Notes: generated from the sequence alone by a model not told the origin. Shown: positions 53,873 to 62,834, counted from the stretch's first letter. The stretch is DNA of 64,000 nt from Labrys miyagiensis (GCF_030160835.1 NZ_BSPC01000004.1:1-64000), one strand, 5' to 3'. Program-made: numbers and translations.

Positions 53873-55389
53873 GCCGCTTGCGACCAGGCATGACGCCGAA
53901 GCGCTGCAATCGAAAGTTCGTCTTCCGGGATTGCGATCCCATCACAAGCGCCATGCCGAAAGACAAGAATCCGATTGGCTATTTCGAGTAGTTCCTCTTC
54001 CTCGCTGGAGACGACAAGCACCGATCCGCCAGAACGCGCGAAGTTTCCGATAATCTCGTATATCTCAGCCTTGGCCCCGATATCGACGCCTTTGGTCGGC
54101 TCATCGAGCAGCAGTAGCTTTGGCGACTGCAAGAGCGAGCGTGCGAAGAGAACCTTTTGCTGATTGCCTCCGGAGAGTGCCGTTATGGGCTGGCGGATGT
54201 CGCCTCGGATAGGAACATGCGTCAGCGCCTCGATGGCTGCCTTGCGCAGCAGGCCCCATCTCAACAGGCCCGATGAAACAAAGCGGTCGAGCACGGGCAG
54301 AAGGACGTTATCGATCGACGTCATCTGAGGAATGAAGCCATCCGATTTGCGCTCCTCGGACAGAAAGGCAATTCCGGCGGCTATGGCCTGCTCGGGTTCT
54401 GTCGGCGCGAAGGCCTTTCCATTCAGGGTCATTCCTCCCTCGGGAGCCGTCTCGGCACCATATACTGTGCGCAGAAAGCGTGAACGACCCGAACCTATCA
54501 GCCCATAAATACCAAGCACTTCTCCAGCGCGAGCCTTCAGGCTGACGCCTTGAAGGCCATTGCCGGCCAGATCGCGGGCTTCGAAGACGACATCGCCGAT
54601 CGCTTCGCCCCCGACCAATCGCCCGCGATGTCCGGACGCGTGTTTGCCGTCGTGGCCAGCGCCGACAATCGCTTCCACCACCTCCTCTCGCCCGATCTTG
54701 GTGGCGTCGCCTGACAAGACGATCCGGCCGTTTGCAAGGCCGACAATATGATCGGCGACGGCGAAAACCTCGTCGAGCTTGTGGTCGATAAGCAGGATGC
54801 CAACCCCGCGCTCGCGTGCCAGACGCCGAATGATGGCGAGCAACTCTTCGATCTGCTTTTGCTCGAGGGCCGTTGTCGGTTCATCAAGCAGGAGGTAGCG
54901 GACATCCCGATGAATGGCACGCGCGACCTCGAGAAGCTGCCTGTGGGCGACGGAAAGGCTGGCGACGCGATCGGTGGACGTGGCGGGAATGCCATATTCC
55001 GCGCAAAGCGCGTCGGCTTCCCGATTCATCGTTCGGCGGTCGAGGAGGGCGCCTTTCAGCTTTTCGGCGCCAAGAAACAAGTTCTCGGCGACCGTCAGTT
55101 CGTCGATCAAGCTGAGTTCCTGGTACACACAGGCGATGCCGGCAGCGCTCGCCTCGGACGGTGATTGAAAGGTGACGGGCCGGCCATCGATGCTGATGGA
55201 ACCTGTGGTGGGCGTGTGGGCCCCCGACAAAAGACGCAACAGCGTGGATTTGCCCGCACCATTGTGGCCGATGAGCGCCACGATTTGGCCAGCCGGAATC
55301 TCCAGACTGACATCTGTCAGGGCCTTCGTCGCTCCGTATACCTTGGAGACCTCGGCCACAACCAGGCTTTCTCGGGCGCTCATCGGCAT
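53869..55389 (-). CDS. Sugar ABC transporter ATPase (RbsA/MglA type)
   Basis: A 506-aa double ATPase of the carbohydrate-uptake-2 (CUT2) family. First domain: Walker A IGHNGAGKST, Walker B YLLLDEPTTALE, signature degraded to SVAHRQ. Second domain: degenerate Walker A GLIGSGRSRF (usual for this family), signature LSGGNQQK, Walker B LLLLDEPTKGVD. It powers import with the neighbouring permease and binding protein. Start ATG 55389 follows AAGGAAAGCG; six upstream codons are dropped. Confidence 0.95.
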   Translation of the reverse strand: MPMSARESLVVAEVSKVYGATKALTDVSLEIPAGQIVALIGHNGAGKSTLLRLLSGAHTPTTGSISIDGRPVTFQSPSEASAAGIACVYQELSLIDELTVAENLFLGAEKLKGALLDRRTMNREADALCAEYGIPATSTDRVASLSVAHRQLLEVARAIHRDVRYLLLDEPTTALEQKQIEELLAIIRRLARERGVGILLIDHKLDEVFAVADHIVGLANGRIVLSGDATKIGREEVVEAIVGAGHDGKHASGHRGRLVGGEAIGDVVFEARDLAGNGLQGVSLKARAGEVLGIYGLIGSGRSRFLRTVYGAETAPEGGMTLNGKAFAPTEPEQAIAAGIAFLSEERKSDGFIPQMTSIDNVLLPVLDRFVSSGLLRWGLLRKAAIEALTHVPIRGDIRQPITALSGGNQQKVLFARSLLQSPKLLLLDEPTKGVDIGAKAEIYEIIGNFARSGGSVLVVSSEEEELLEIANRILVFRHGACDGIAIPEDELSIAALRRHAWSQAA

Positions 55390-55407
55390 TCGCTTTCCTT
55401 GGGGCAA

Positions 55408-56388
55408 TCAGCCGACTTCACCCGGTCCGGGCTTCTGTCCGTTCAGGAAGATCTTGAGCGGCTGCAGCACCTGCGGCGGCACGTCCTGCCCGCTGAGATA
55501 CTTTTTGAGGTTCTCGAGCGCGATGCGCGCATAGTCGGCGGGTTCCTGGGCGGCGCAGGCGGCGTAGGTCGCGGTCAGCGGAGCGTCAGCCGCGCAGAAC
55601 GCGTAGAGCTTGACACTGCCGGCCTTGTCTTGCTGCGTAATGGCCTGCAGAGCGCCGACGGCTCCGGGGCCGGTATCAGCCCAGATGATATTGATGTCCG
55701 GATGGCCCTGCAGAAGATCGCCCGTCACCTGAAGGCTGACATTGGGGTCGACCTTGCTGTTGACGGTGGCCACGACTTTCGAGTTGGGGTTCTTGGTGAT
55801 GGCGTCGGTGAAGCCCTTGTCGCGCTGGTTCGTCGGAATCTGATCGGGATCGCCGACGATACCCGCCACGATGTTGCCCTTGTCGCCGAGATCCTTGAGA
55901 AGCTGCTCGCCGATCTGCCGGCCGCCTGCCACCTGATCCGCGCCGACATATTCGACAAACGAGGCGCCCTGGGCCTTGAGGTCGTCGTCCGAAACGATGA
56001 CGTTGACAGTGAAGACGGGGATGCCTGCTTCGTTGAGCGCCTTCACGCTGGCCGCGCCGGGACCGGAATTGACGGCATTCAATACGACGGCGCAGACGCC
56101 CTGCTGGACGAAGGCATCGATTTGAGAGAGCTGGTTGGAATCATTGTCGTTGGCGATGGCGACATTGACGGCGTAGCCGAGATTGGCGCCGTTTTTCTGG
56201 AAGCTGTCCTGCATCGCGATGTAATAGGGGTTGACCGTATTCGGCAGCGCGACGCCGATGGTCGGCTTTGCTTCACTGCAGTTCGAAGGCAGCTTGGGCG
56301 CAGCGAGCGCGCTTCCGCCCAGGAAAAGCATGCTGGCGCTGAGCGCTGCCGCGCCCATCAGGCTTGAGCCGAGAGTCGTCATTTTCAT
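55408..56388 (-). CDS. Sugar ABC transporter substrate-binding protein
   Basis: A 326-aa periplasmic CUT2-type binding protein. Signal peptide (GAAALSASMLFLGGSALA), then PTIGVALPNTVNPYYIAMQD, a DQVAGGRQIGEQLL core, IVGDPDQIPTNQRDKGF and INIIWADTGPGAVGALQAI. A Cys pair (SNCSEA; FCAAD/ACAAQ) may form a disulphide. The ligand is probably a pentose, hexose or polyol given the operon enzymes. AAGGAGG precedes ATG 56388; it is the best ribosome site in the operon, consistent with high expression of a binding protein. Confidence 0.95.
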   Translation of the reverse strand: MKMTTLGSSLMGAAALSASMLFLGGSALAAPKLPSNCSEAKPTIGVALPNTVNPYYIAMQDSFQKNGANLGYAVNVAIANDNDSNQLSQIDAFVQQGVCAVVLNAVNSGPGAASVKALNEAGIPVFTVNVIVSDDDLKAQGASFVEYVGADQVAGGRQIGEQLLKDLGDKGNIVAGIVGDPDQIPTNQRDKGFTDAITKNPNSKVVATVNSKVDPNVSLQVTGDLLQGHPDINIIWADTGPGAVGALQAITQQDKAGSVKLYAFCAADAPLTATYAACAAQEPADYARIALENLKKYLSGQDVPPQVLQPLKIFLNGQKPGPGEVG

Positions 56389-56439
56389 TTCTTTCCTCCT
56401 TGGTTCTTCACGCTCATGCAAAATGTCTGGGCCCACGAG

Positions 56440-57507
56440 CTAGGCCGGCCCCCCGGGTTTTGTCGTGCCGGAGGGAACGGGTGCCGCAGCCTGTGAAGCC
56501 GCGCGATTTTCGGGAGCTTTGCGGAATGACAGCTTGGCGCTGTTGGCGCGCCGGTAGGTATCAAAGGTGACGCCGAGCAGGATGATCACGCCGATGACAA
56601 GGGACTGCCAGTAGCTCTGGACATTGATGACGTTCATGCCGTTGCTGACGACGGCGATGAGCACCGCGCCAATCATGGCGCCCAGCACCGTGCCCATGCC
56701 GCCGAACAGCGAGACGCCGCCGACGACAGCCGCTGCAATGGAATAAAAGAGTTCGTTGCCGGTTCCGGTTGCCGGAAAGCCCACCATCAGGCGAGACGTG
56801 GCAATGAGGCCACCCATGCCGGCGCAGAAACCACTCACGCCATAGACACAAAGCGTGGTGCGGGCGGTGTTGACGCCGGAGAGGCGAGCCGCCGCGCGGT
56901 TTCCCCCGAGCGCATAAATGTGCACGCCGCGGCGCGTCATATTGAGGAATATTCCCGCGATGACGGCTGCGACGGTGATGAGCAACACCGGCATCGGCAC
57001 GCCAAAGACCCTTGCCTGGCCGATGAGCGAGAAGCCGATCTGACGGACAGAGATGGATTGCGCGCCGGTGATGATCAGCGGGATGGCGAGCGCAACGCCC
57101 TGCGTCGAAAATGTCGCGATGAATGCGGGGATGCGCAGAAAGTGAATGAGTGCGCCGTTGATCAGTCCAAGCGACGTCGCAACCGCAAGGGCCAGCAATA
57201 CGGCAATCGGCCAAGGCACCCCGAGTTGCATCAGGAGGGCAGCGAGGACGCCGGTCATGCCGATATTCGCACCGGTGGACAGGTCGATCCCTCCGGTAAG
57301 AAGCACGAAGGTCTGGCCGAGGGCGAGAAAGGCGATGACTGTGCCGTTGACCAGGAGCACAAACGCATTGCTCACGGTCCGGAAGGACGGTGAGAGCAAG
57401 CTCAAGACCAGGATGACGACCAGCAGGACCAGAAGAATGCCGATCTCTTCGGGAAAGCGGCGCTTCCCGGGAACGGCAGAGGCTGCTTGGGGAGTTGGGG
57501 AAGCCAT
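56440..57507 (-). CDS. Sugar ABC transporter permease (RbsC type)
   Basis: A 355-aa CUT2 permease with 8-10 membrane segments. The CUT2 motif is visible in LALGQTFVLLTGGIDLSTGA, and late in FYSIAAAVVGGVSLFGGMGT. N- and C-terminal tails are polar. It forms the membrane channel with the ATPase and binding protein. Start ATG 57507 is 13 nt after the kinase stop; upstream codons in frame are within the kinase gene. Confidence 0.94.
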   Translation of the reverse strand: MASPTPQAASAVPGKRRFPEEIGILLVLLVVILVLSLLSPSFRTVSNAFVLLVNGTVIAFLALGQTFVLLTGGIDLSTGANIGMTGVLAALLMQLGVPWPIAVLLALAVATSLGLINGALIHFLRIPAFIATFSTQGVALAIPLIITGAQSISVRQIGFSLIGQARVFGVPMPVLLITVAAVIAGIFLNMTRRGVHIYALGGNRAAARLSGVNTARTTLCVYGVSGFCAGMGGLIATSRLMVGFPATGTGNELFYSIAAAVVGGVSLFGGMGTVLGAMIGAVLIAVVSNGMNVINVQSYWQSLVIGVIILLGVTFDTYRRANSAKLSFRKAPENRAASQAAAPVPSGTTKPGGPA

Positions 57508-57520
57508 TTGGCGTCGAGTC

Positions 57521-58975
57521 CTAGGAGCTTGTGGTTGCAAATGCGGTGGCCGAGGCCTGCCGGTAAGCTTGCCTGACGGCGCCAGCATCCGTGCCGGCCG
57601 GTTCGGCGGAGATCTCAAGCCGTGGGGCCCAGGCCGCTGCGATCTCGTCGGTCGCGGTCGTGGTCAATGCAGCGGCGGCCTGCACGGCTGCGCCGGCAGC
57701 CGCTGTTTCGGCCAAAGAGCAAATCCAGACGGGGCGGCCCGTCAGGTCCGCGAGGATCTGTCGATACGCCTTCGAACGTGCGGCACCGCCAGTCAGGATC
57801 AAGCGCCCGTCTCGCGGCACTCCGTGATGCGCGAGCAGGTCACCGCCCTCCAGAAGGCCACACAGCACCCCTTCGATGGTGGCGCGGGCCAGGCAGGCGC
57901 GAGAGATGTTCGAGCGCATGCCAAAGAGCGTTCCGGTGGCGCCGGGCAGGTTTGGGGTTCGCTCCCCATCGAAATAGGGGACCAGAACGAGACCTTCGGC
58001 CCCGAGAGGAGCCGTCAGCGCCAGCTGGTCGAAATCCTCATAGGACAGGTCGAGCAGCCGCCGGATGGCGTCGTTGACTTTCGCTGCATTGAGCGTTGTC
58101 ACCATGGGCAGGAAGCTATTGGCCGCATCGGCATAACCGTTGATCGAGCCCGTGGCGTCTTTCACACCCGTGCGGGATCGGCCGTAGATCGTGCCGCTTG
58201 TGCCGAGGGAGATGACGGTATCGCCCTCCAGCACATTCAGGCCGAGCGCGGCGGTCATGTTATCGCCGGTTCCGGCGCCAACGACTGCTCCTGCCAGGGC
58301 TCCAACACCGACCGCATCGCTCACAACGCCGGCGCGCTCGTTGGAGGCCACGATGTCGGGGACCTTTGTGGACCAATCGATGCCGGGCACGGCCAGATCG
58401 GCCAGTTCAAAATCCCAGCTATTGTGGAAAGGATTGAAGTAGCCAGTGCCCGACGAGCCGCCTCGTTCGGTGACAGCGTGTCGTGCCAGGCGATAGACGA
58501 CATAGTCGAAGGGCAGCATGATGCGCCGCGCCTTGGCGACCAGGCCGGGATAGTTGCGCTCGGTCCAGGCAAGCTTCGATATGGTGAGGGCTGGCGCTGG
58601 CACCGATCCCGTGCGCCGGGCCCATTCCGACGCCGGCAACGCCTTCAGCAGTCGCTCGGCATCCGGTGCGGATTGCGTATCATTCCAGAGCTTGGCGGGC
58701 CTGAGGGCGCGATCGGTATCGTCCAGCAGCACGAGCCCATGGCCCTGCCCGCCGACCGATATGGCTGCAATGCGCGGAAGGTGGCTCTCAAGCTCTGCAA
58801 GGCACAGCTTGAAAGCTCCCCACCAGGCTTCCGGCGCCTGCTCGCTGAGCGGCGGCGTGGTGAGTGGATGTGGTGCTCTTGCCTCGGCGACGACGACGCC
58901 ATCATCCAGCCGGCGAAGTTGCACCGTGCAGGACTGCGTGGAGGAATCGATCCCTGCGACGAGGTCCCTTGCCAT
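57521..58975 (-). CDS. FGGY carbohydrate kinase (xylulokinase-like)
   Basis: A 484-aa FGGY-family sugar kinase. Start LVAGIDSSTQSCTVQLRRLD has the first phosphate motif; then AAISVGGQGHGLVLLDD; the acceptor/ATP region GAGTGDNMTAALGLNV with the catalytic Asp, VISLGTSGTIYGRSRTG; and LILTGGAARSKAYRQILADL near the end. It resembles xylulokinase, but FGGY members vary in substrate. It would phosphorylate the imported sugar before the isomerase/epimerase steps. It begins 2 nt after the SIS gene stop. Confidence 0.92.
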   Translation of the reverse strand: MARDLVAGIDSSTQSCTVQLRRLDDGVVVAEARAPHPLTTPPLSEQAPEAWWGAFKLCLAELESHLPRIAAISVGGQGHGLVLLDDTDRALRPAKLWNDTQSAPDAERLLKALPASEWARRTGSVPAPALTISKLAWTERNYPGLVAKARRIMLPFDYVVYRLARHAVTERGGSSGTGYFNPFHNSWDFELADLAVPGIDWSTKVPDIVASNERAGVVSDAVGVGALAGAVVGAGTGDNMTAALGLNVLEGDTVISLGTSGTIYGRSRTGVKDATGSINGYADAANSFLPMVTTLNAAKVNDAIRRLLDLSYEDFDQLALTAPLGAEGLVLVPYFDGERTPNLPGATGTLFGMRSNISRACLARATIEGVLCGLLEGGDLLAHHGVPRDGRLILTGGAARSKAYRQILADLTGRPVWICSLAETAAAGAAVQAAAALTTTATDEIAAAWAPRLEISAEPAGTDAGAVRQAYRQASATAFATTSS

Positions 58976-58977
58976 GG

Positions 58978-59619
58978 TCAGCCCCTCGTCTGAATACCGG
59001 CCAGACGCTGCAGGCTCGCTGCCGCATCGCGGCCGACGGCGCCCGAAGGATGCGTGTAAAGCAGGCGCTGCCAGTCATAGTCACGGCTTACCCGGCCGAT
59101 CTCGGTGAGAGCGTCCAGCAGCGCCGAGATTGCAAGGGAGCTCCCTGTCGCCACGACGGAGCCGAGATCGGCATCATCGTCGAGCGAGAAGGCGATGACA
59201 TGATCAGCCATGGCGGCCAGGTCGGAGGTCGGCGTGGCGGTGATGGCGATCACGCCAGCGCATAGCGGCTTGGCCTTGCTGCAGAACTCGTTGAGCTCGC
59301 CGGAGCCGCCGCCCTTCGAAAGGGCGATTACGAGATCCTGCGGCTGAAGCACGCCAAGCCCGCCATGCAGGCCATCTGTTGGCGAAAGATAGAAGGCCGG
59401 CGTTCCGCAGACTGACATCAGATGGGCTGCGCGGGCGGCGACCGTTCCCGAAGTGCCGCTTCCCGTGACCAATATCTTGCCGGATGCGGAAACGATTGCG
59501 CGGGCGGCGTGCACGAAACGCGCGTCGATGGCGCTTGCCACGCGATGTACGGCGCGCCCTTCGGCTTCGATCACCATACGCGCCAGTTTCACCAGTCGGT
59601 CATCGCTCAACGCGGGCAC
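58978..59619 (-). CDS. SIS-domain sugar-phosphate isomerase
   Basis: A 213-aa SIS-domain protein like KdsD/GutQ (arabinose 5-phosphate isomerase) without the C-terminal CBS pair. Seen: ASGKILVTGSGTSGTVAARA, DGLHGGLGVLQPQDLVIALS, GGGSGELNEFCSKAKPLCAG, and a C-terminal THPSGAVGRDAA that matches HPGGAIG. It would interconvert an aldose and ketose phosphate. I place the start at GTG 59619 because GGGGAGG lies 7 nt before it; an upstream open extension (18 codons) includes cysteine-rich, family-unlike residues. First gene of the operon. Confidence 0.88.
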   Translation of the reverse strand: MPALSDDRLVKLARMVIEAEGRAVHRVASAIDARFVHAARAIVSASGKILVTGSGTSGTVAARAAHLMSVCGTPAFYLSPTDGLHGGLGVLQPQDLVIALSKGGGSGELNEFCSKAKPLCAGVIAITATPTSDLAAMADHVIAFSLDDDADLGSVVATGSSLAISALLDALTEIGRVSRDYDWQRLLYTHPSGAVGRDAAASLQRLAGIQTRG

Positions 59620-59655
59620 GCGGCTGCCTCCCCGATAGATTTGTTGTTGCTGGCA

Positions 59656-59684
59656 ACATAATAGCGTGATCATATCTTTGTCAA
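59656..59684 (-). promoter_or_regulatory. Promoter of the sugar operon
   Basis: On the minus strand TTGACA (59679-59684), then either TATTAT after 15 bp or TTATGT after 17 bp. It lies just upstream of the SIS gene start and just downstream of the palindrome at 59698. Confidence 0.6.
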
Positions 59685-59697
59685 GAGAGCATATATA

Positions 59698-59711
59698 CGC
59701 TCAAATGAGCG
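59698..59711. promoter_or_regulatory. SorC operator, site 1
   Basis: CGCTCAAATGAGCG: 6-bp perfect arms and AA centre. It lies ~14 bp upstream of the operon -35, a position typical for an activator or dual regulator. A matching site is at 60797-60810, upstream of the SorC gene. Confidence 0.75.
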
Positions 59712-59774
59712 AATAAATTTGGGCACAAAAATGCTTGCCGCGTGACGGCTCGGATGCTCGATGCAGCGGGGTGC

Positions 59775-60776
59775 TTAAATAAGGAGGCGTCGCGCGACCC
59801 CGGCGTCAGTCACCAGGACGTCGACCCAATTGCCGCGGAGGACTGCCGCAATTGCCTCGGCCTTCTGCAAGCCTCCGCCTATGCCTATGATCTCGGGGAT
59901 ATGTTCGAGCTGTTCACTTGTGATCGTGAGTCCCTGTTCGTCGAGCCTGCTCGGAATTTCCTGGCCGTCCGAACCAATGAGCGATCCGCAGACATCCGCT
60001 ACGACGCCGGCGGCGAGGGCCTCTCGGCGCCAATCGGCGGGAAAGCCTGAACACAGGCATGATTCCGCAGGATCCCATGACCCTATGCCGACGGCAAGAA
60101 CGTCAATGTCGGCGTATTTTTCCATTGCGGCCGCCACGGCTGGTTCCTGTCGCAAGCGCTGTGCCAATGTCGGGTCTTCGGTCCACATGGGACCATAGAT
60201 GGGATAGGCTCTTCCACCGCCGACGCTGGTCAAGCGACGAACCAATTCAACGGGATTTTGCGATATTTCAAGGCCTCCGGGCGTGCCTGCCACCTGGACA
60301 ACATCGACTTTGGGTAGATGCACCAGTGCCTTGGCCATGGCCGCAAGCGTCCGCCCCCAGGCGATGCCGAGTGTTTGGCCATCCTGCAATGTCTCGTCGA
60401 GCAAGGACGCGGCGAGATTGCCAAGCGGCGTCGTAAGGTCGCTCGTCGACATGTCAGGACCGTCCAGAACCAATACAGCCCTAAGTCCATATTTGTTGCG
60501 TACGGCTTCGCCGAGCTCGGCATTGAGATCATCCGGCTCAGTGATGATGAATTGCACGATTTTCTGTTCGATGGCCGCGTCGATCAGGCGAGCCACCTTG
60601 AAGCGCGAAACGCCCAGTTCATCGGCGATCTGCGACTTTGTCTGTTGCCCGAGGAAATAGCGGCGGGCGGCGAGCGCGGCTTGAACGCGTTGCAGGGGAC
60701 GACGGGGCAAGGGCGAGCTCGCAATTGGCAAGGGGTGACGCTTGGCGTAACGCCTTTTGGCGATCCTGCAAAGCAA
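59775..60776 (-). CDS. SorC-family sugar-responsive transcription regulator
   Basis: A ~333-aa (or somewhat shorter) regulator. N-terminal helix-turn-helix at QQTKSQIADELGVSRFKVAR; the C-terminal sugar-phosphate-binding domain includes GQTLGIAWGRTLAAMAKALV, VVQVAGTPGGLEISQ and IPEIIGIGGGLQKAEAIAAV, all SorC/DeoR-C-type. The start is uncertain: TTG 60776 opens the frame, and another TTG lies further in. It is upstream of the sugar operon on the same strand and probably responds to a phosphorylated intermediate of that pathway. Confidence 0.88.
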   Translation of the reverse strand: MLCRIAKRRYAKRHPLPIASSPLPRRPLQRVQAALAARRYFLGQQTKSQIADELGVSRFKVARLIDAAIEQKIVQFIITEPDDLNAELGEAVRNKYGLRAVLVLDGPDMSTSDLTTPLGNLAASLLDETLQDGQTLGIAWGRTLAAMAKALVHLPKVDVVQVAGTPGGLEISQNPVELVRRLTSVGGGRAYPIYGPMWTEDPTLAQRLRQEPAVAAAMEKYADIDVLAVGIGSWDPAESCLCSGFPADWRREALAAGVVADVCGSLIGSDGQEIPSRLDEQGLTITSEQLEHIPEIIGIGGGLQKAEAIAAVLRGNWVDVLVTDAGVARRLLI

Positions 60777-60796
60777 GCCACAACTTACTCATCGTT

Positions 60797-60810
60797 CGCT
60801 CACATGAGCA
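60797..60810. promoter_or_regulatory. SorC operator, site 2
   Basis: CGCTCACATGAGCA: same CGCTCA-nn-TGAGC layout as site 1 at 59698. It lies 20 bp upstream of the SorC frame, consistent with autoregulation. Confidence 0.7.
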
Positions 60811-60982
60811 AGATGGAACTCCGCGGAGCGTTTGTGGCCACTCAGGCCCCTTCCGCTCTCGCGCGGCCCACCGGGCACCGAGCCGCGGCAGGAAGAGCTC
60901 GACCGAGCCTCTCGGCCGACAGGCCGGTGGATGATCGAGGGTCAGAGACGTTGTCCGGACAGGATTCCAGGCGAAAGGCCCA

Positions 60983-61024
60983 TTGACAGTGGTAATGGTG
61001 TGTAATAATGGCAGTGACACACCA
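60983..61024 (+). promoter_or_regulatory. Rrf2 gene promoter and operator
   Basis: TTGACA (60983-60988), 17-bp spacer, TAATGG (61006-61011). The perfect inverted repeat TGGTGTGT / ACACACCA (60996-61003, 61017-61024) covers the -10 element and the transcription start, as expected for an autorepressor site. ATG of the Rrf2 gene is 13 nt further. Confidence 0.75.
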
Positions 61025-61036
61025 TTGGAATTTGCC

Positions 61037-61483
61037 ATGCCAACGAGTACGCGCTTTGCCGTCGCAGTTCACACTCTTGCCGCACTCGCGGTGAGCGATG
61101 GCGCACCGCTGCGTTCCGAGGATCTCGCCTATTCGGTCAATACCAGTCCGGTCGTGATCCGGGGTCTGCTGTCACGCCTGAGTGACGCCGGCTTGACCCG
61201 GTCGCAGCTCGGTGCGGGCGGGGGCGCGCTCTTGGCGAAGCCCTCGGAGAAGATTCGGTTGCTGGACGTCTATGAGGCTGTTGAGGATACCGAACTGTTT
61301 TCGCTGCACCGGACACCGCCCTGCGAGAATTGCGCGGTTGGCGGCAATATCCTGGAAGCCATGCAACCCACATTGATGCGCGCGCGCAAGGCGCTCGAGG
61401 ACGAACTTGCAAAGGTCACAATCGCCGACATTGCCGCGGAGGTCGCGCGCCTTGGCAAATTCAGCATACCGCTGGAGTGGTGA
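61037..61483 (+). CDS. Rrf2-family transcription regulator
   Basis: A 148-aa winged-helix regulator. STRFAVAVHTLAALAVSDGA and SVNTSPVVIRGLLSRLSDAG are the DNA-binding part; RSQLGAGGGALLAKPSEKI is the wing. Cys-x-x-Cys in PPCENCAVGG is present, but only two Cys lie there, fewer than the three of IscR/NsrR cluster sites, so it resembles the redox-sensing YwnA group. ATG 61037 lies just after its operator. The next gene, an NADP-dependent reductase, is a likely target. Confidence 0.9.
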   Translation: MPTSTRFAVAVHTLAALAVSDGAPLRSEDLAYSVNTSPVVIRGLLSRLSDAGLTRSQLGAGGGALLAKPSEKIRLLDVYEAVEDTELFSLHRTPPCENCAVGGNILEAMQPTLMRARKALEDELAKVTIADIAAEVARLGKFSIPLEW

Positions 61484-61507
61484 AATTTTTTATCCTTAAA
61501 TGTATTC

Positions 61508-61520
61508 GTGTCGGTGACAC
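61508..61520. promoter_or_regulatory. Candidate Rrf2 operator upstream of the reductase
   Basis: GTGTC-GGT-GACAC perfect palindrome. It shares the half-site GTGACACA with the operator upstream of the Rrf2 gene. It lies ~105 bp before the reductase start. Confidence 0.6.
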
Positions 61521-61624
61521 ATTTTTATTTCGTTCGGCTCTGAAGCCGATCGTGACCAGACGGCCGGCACGGGGCGCGGCCGTACGGGATCCACTCAGCC
61601 CCACATCATCAACAGGAGTAACGA

Positions 61625-62269
61625 ATGAGCATTGGTATTATCGGAGCGGGTGCCCTTGGGTCCAACGTGGCCCGGCTGCTGGCGAGGAACGGGGTTTCGG
61701 CGACGATCGCAAACAGCCGCGGCCCCGGGACGCTGGCGGCGCTCGTTGGGGAGCTTGGCCCATCGATCAGAGCCGGCACCGTTAACGAAGCCGCAAGCGC
61801 CGATATCGTTCTTGTGGCCGTGCGCTGGGTCGACCTCGAAAAGGCGCTGGGCGGTCTGCCTGCTTGGAACGGCCGTGTCGTGATCGACGGCACCAACCCC
61901 GTCGAGTTCCTCGATCCGGACTCGCCCGACGCGAAGGATCCGAACAATCCGCTCGCTGCCTATGGCATCAAGGCGATCGATCTCGGTGGCAAGCATTCGA
62001 GTGAGGTGTTCCGCGAATTCGTTCCGGGCGCGCGTGTCGTCAAGGCATTCAACCATCTTGACGTTCGGCTCCTGCCGGAGCCGGCGGTCTCGGGTGGCCA
62101 GCGTGTCCTGTTCTATTCGGGCGATGATGTCGATGCCAAGGCTGAGGTTCGCAAGATCATCGAAAGAACCGGCCATTTTCCTGTCGACCTCGGCGGCCTC
62201 GATATAGGCGGACCCCTGGCCGGGCTGCCGTTTGGTTCGCTCGCGGGCGTTGGTTTTATCAAGATCTGA
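61625..62269 (+). CDS. NADP-dependent F420-reductase-like oxidoreductase
   Basis: A 214-aa Rossmann protein of the F420_oxidored family. SIGIIGAGALGSNVARLLAR is the dinucleotide fold; Asn29-Ser30-Arg31 (IANSRGPGTL) favours NADP over NAD. A VVIDGTNPVEF block and ARVVKAFNHLD follow, and the end GGLDIGGPLAG is typical. In non-F420 bacteria such proteins are called predicted dinucleotide-binding enzymes, often paired with redox regulators. AGGAGTAACG precedes ATG. Probably under the Rrf2 regulator. Confidence 0.88.
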   Translation: MSIGIIGAGALGSNVARLLARNGVSATIANSRGPGTLAALVGELGPSIRAGTVNEAASADIVLVAVRWVDLEKALGGLPAWNGRVVIDGTNPVEFLDPDSPDAKDPNNPLAAYGIKAIDLGGKHSSEVFREFVPGARVVKAFNHLDVRLLPEPAVSGGQRVLFYSGDDVDAKAEVRKIIERTGHFPVDLGGLDIGGPLAGLPFGSLAGVGFIKI

Positions 62270-62370
62270 CGGTCAGCGGTGTCGCGCCAGGTTGGGCGCA
62301 TCGCCACTATTGTCTTCGCGCCATTCCGCCCTCTCGGAACCCGAGATTCGCATCGTTGTGGTCCTAGAAC

Positions 62371-62465
62371 AAAGCGCGTTTACACGCAAACGCCCATTGC
62401 TCTAACTCCTTGTTTTAACGCGTCTTTGCGATTCTTGCCGATTCCGTCAAATCGCAAAACGCTAT
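62371..62465. repeat. Family F 95-bp repeat, copy 2
   Basis: Same orientation as copy 1 at 14814-14908, ~5 differences by eye. It lies in the 565-bp gap between the reductase and TIM-barrel genes; the rest of that gap (62466-62834) has lower GC towards the right and shows no gene I can support. Confidence 0.88.
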
Positions 62466-62834
62466 GGCCGCATCAGGCGACGTTGTCGACTCAATCATCG
62501 GATCGCGAAGCGCCTCAGCGGGTTCGCTTTGTGCCAATCTCAGTTATCAAGGCGGGTGGGCCGCGATCCGGGAAGCGGGCGCGGGAGGCGCGATGTGGCG
62601 GTCAGCATGGTCGTCAGACCCGGCACAGGGGTCGTCTTCCGGCGAGCGCAGAGCAACTGGGGCCAGTCGGCCTGTTCATCAATGAAAATTGCTATTTTAT
62701 TAGTATTGAAATTTTTATTGCGAACCTTGGAGATCTGTGGTCCTCTCAACGGATGGTTCAAAAAAACTGACCCGTAAATGCCTCAGCGATTGCTTGGCGG
62801 AACTGCCGGCTAGTGGCTTTGAGGAGAGGAAATA

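Noticed and set aside
57521-58975. Firm xylulokinase (xylB) call
   Set aside because: FGGY kinases vary in substrate; no xylose isomerase gene is present, so the symbol is withheld.
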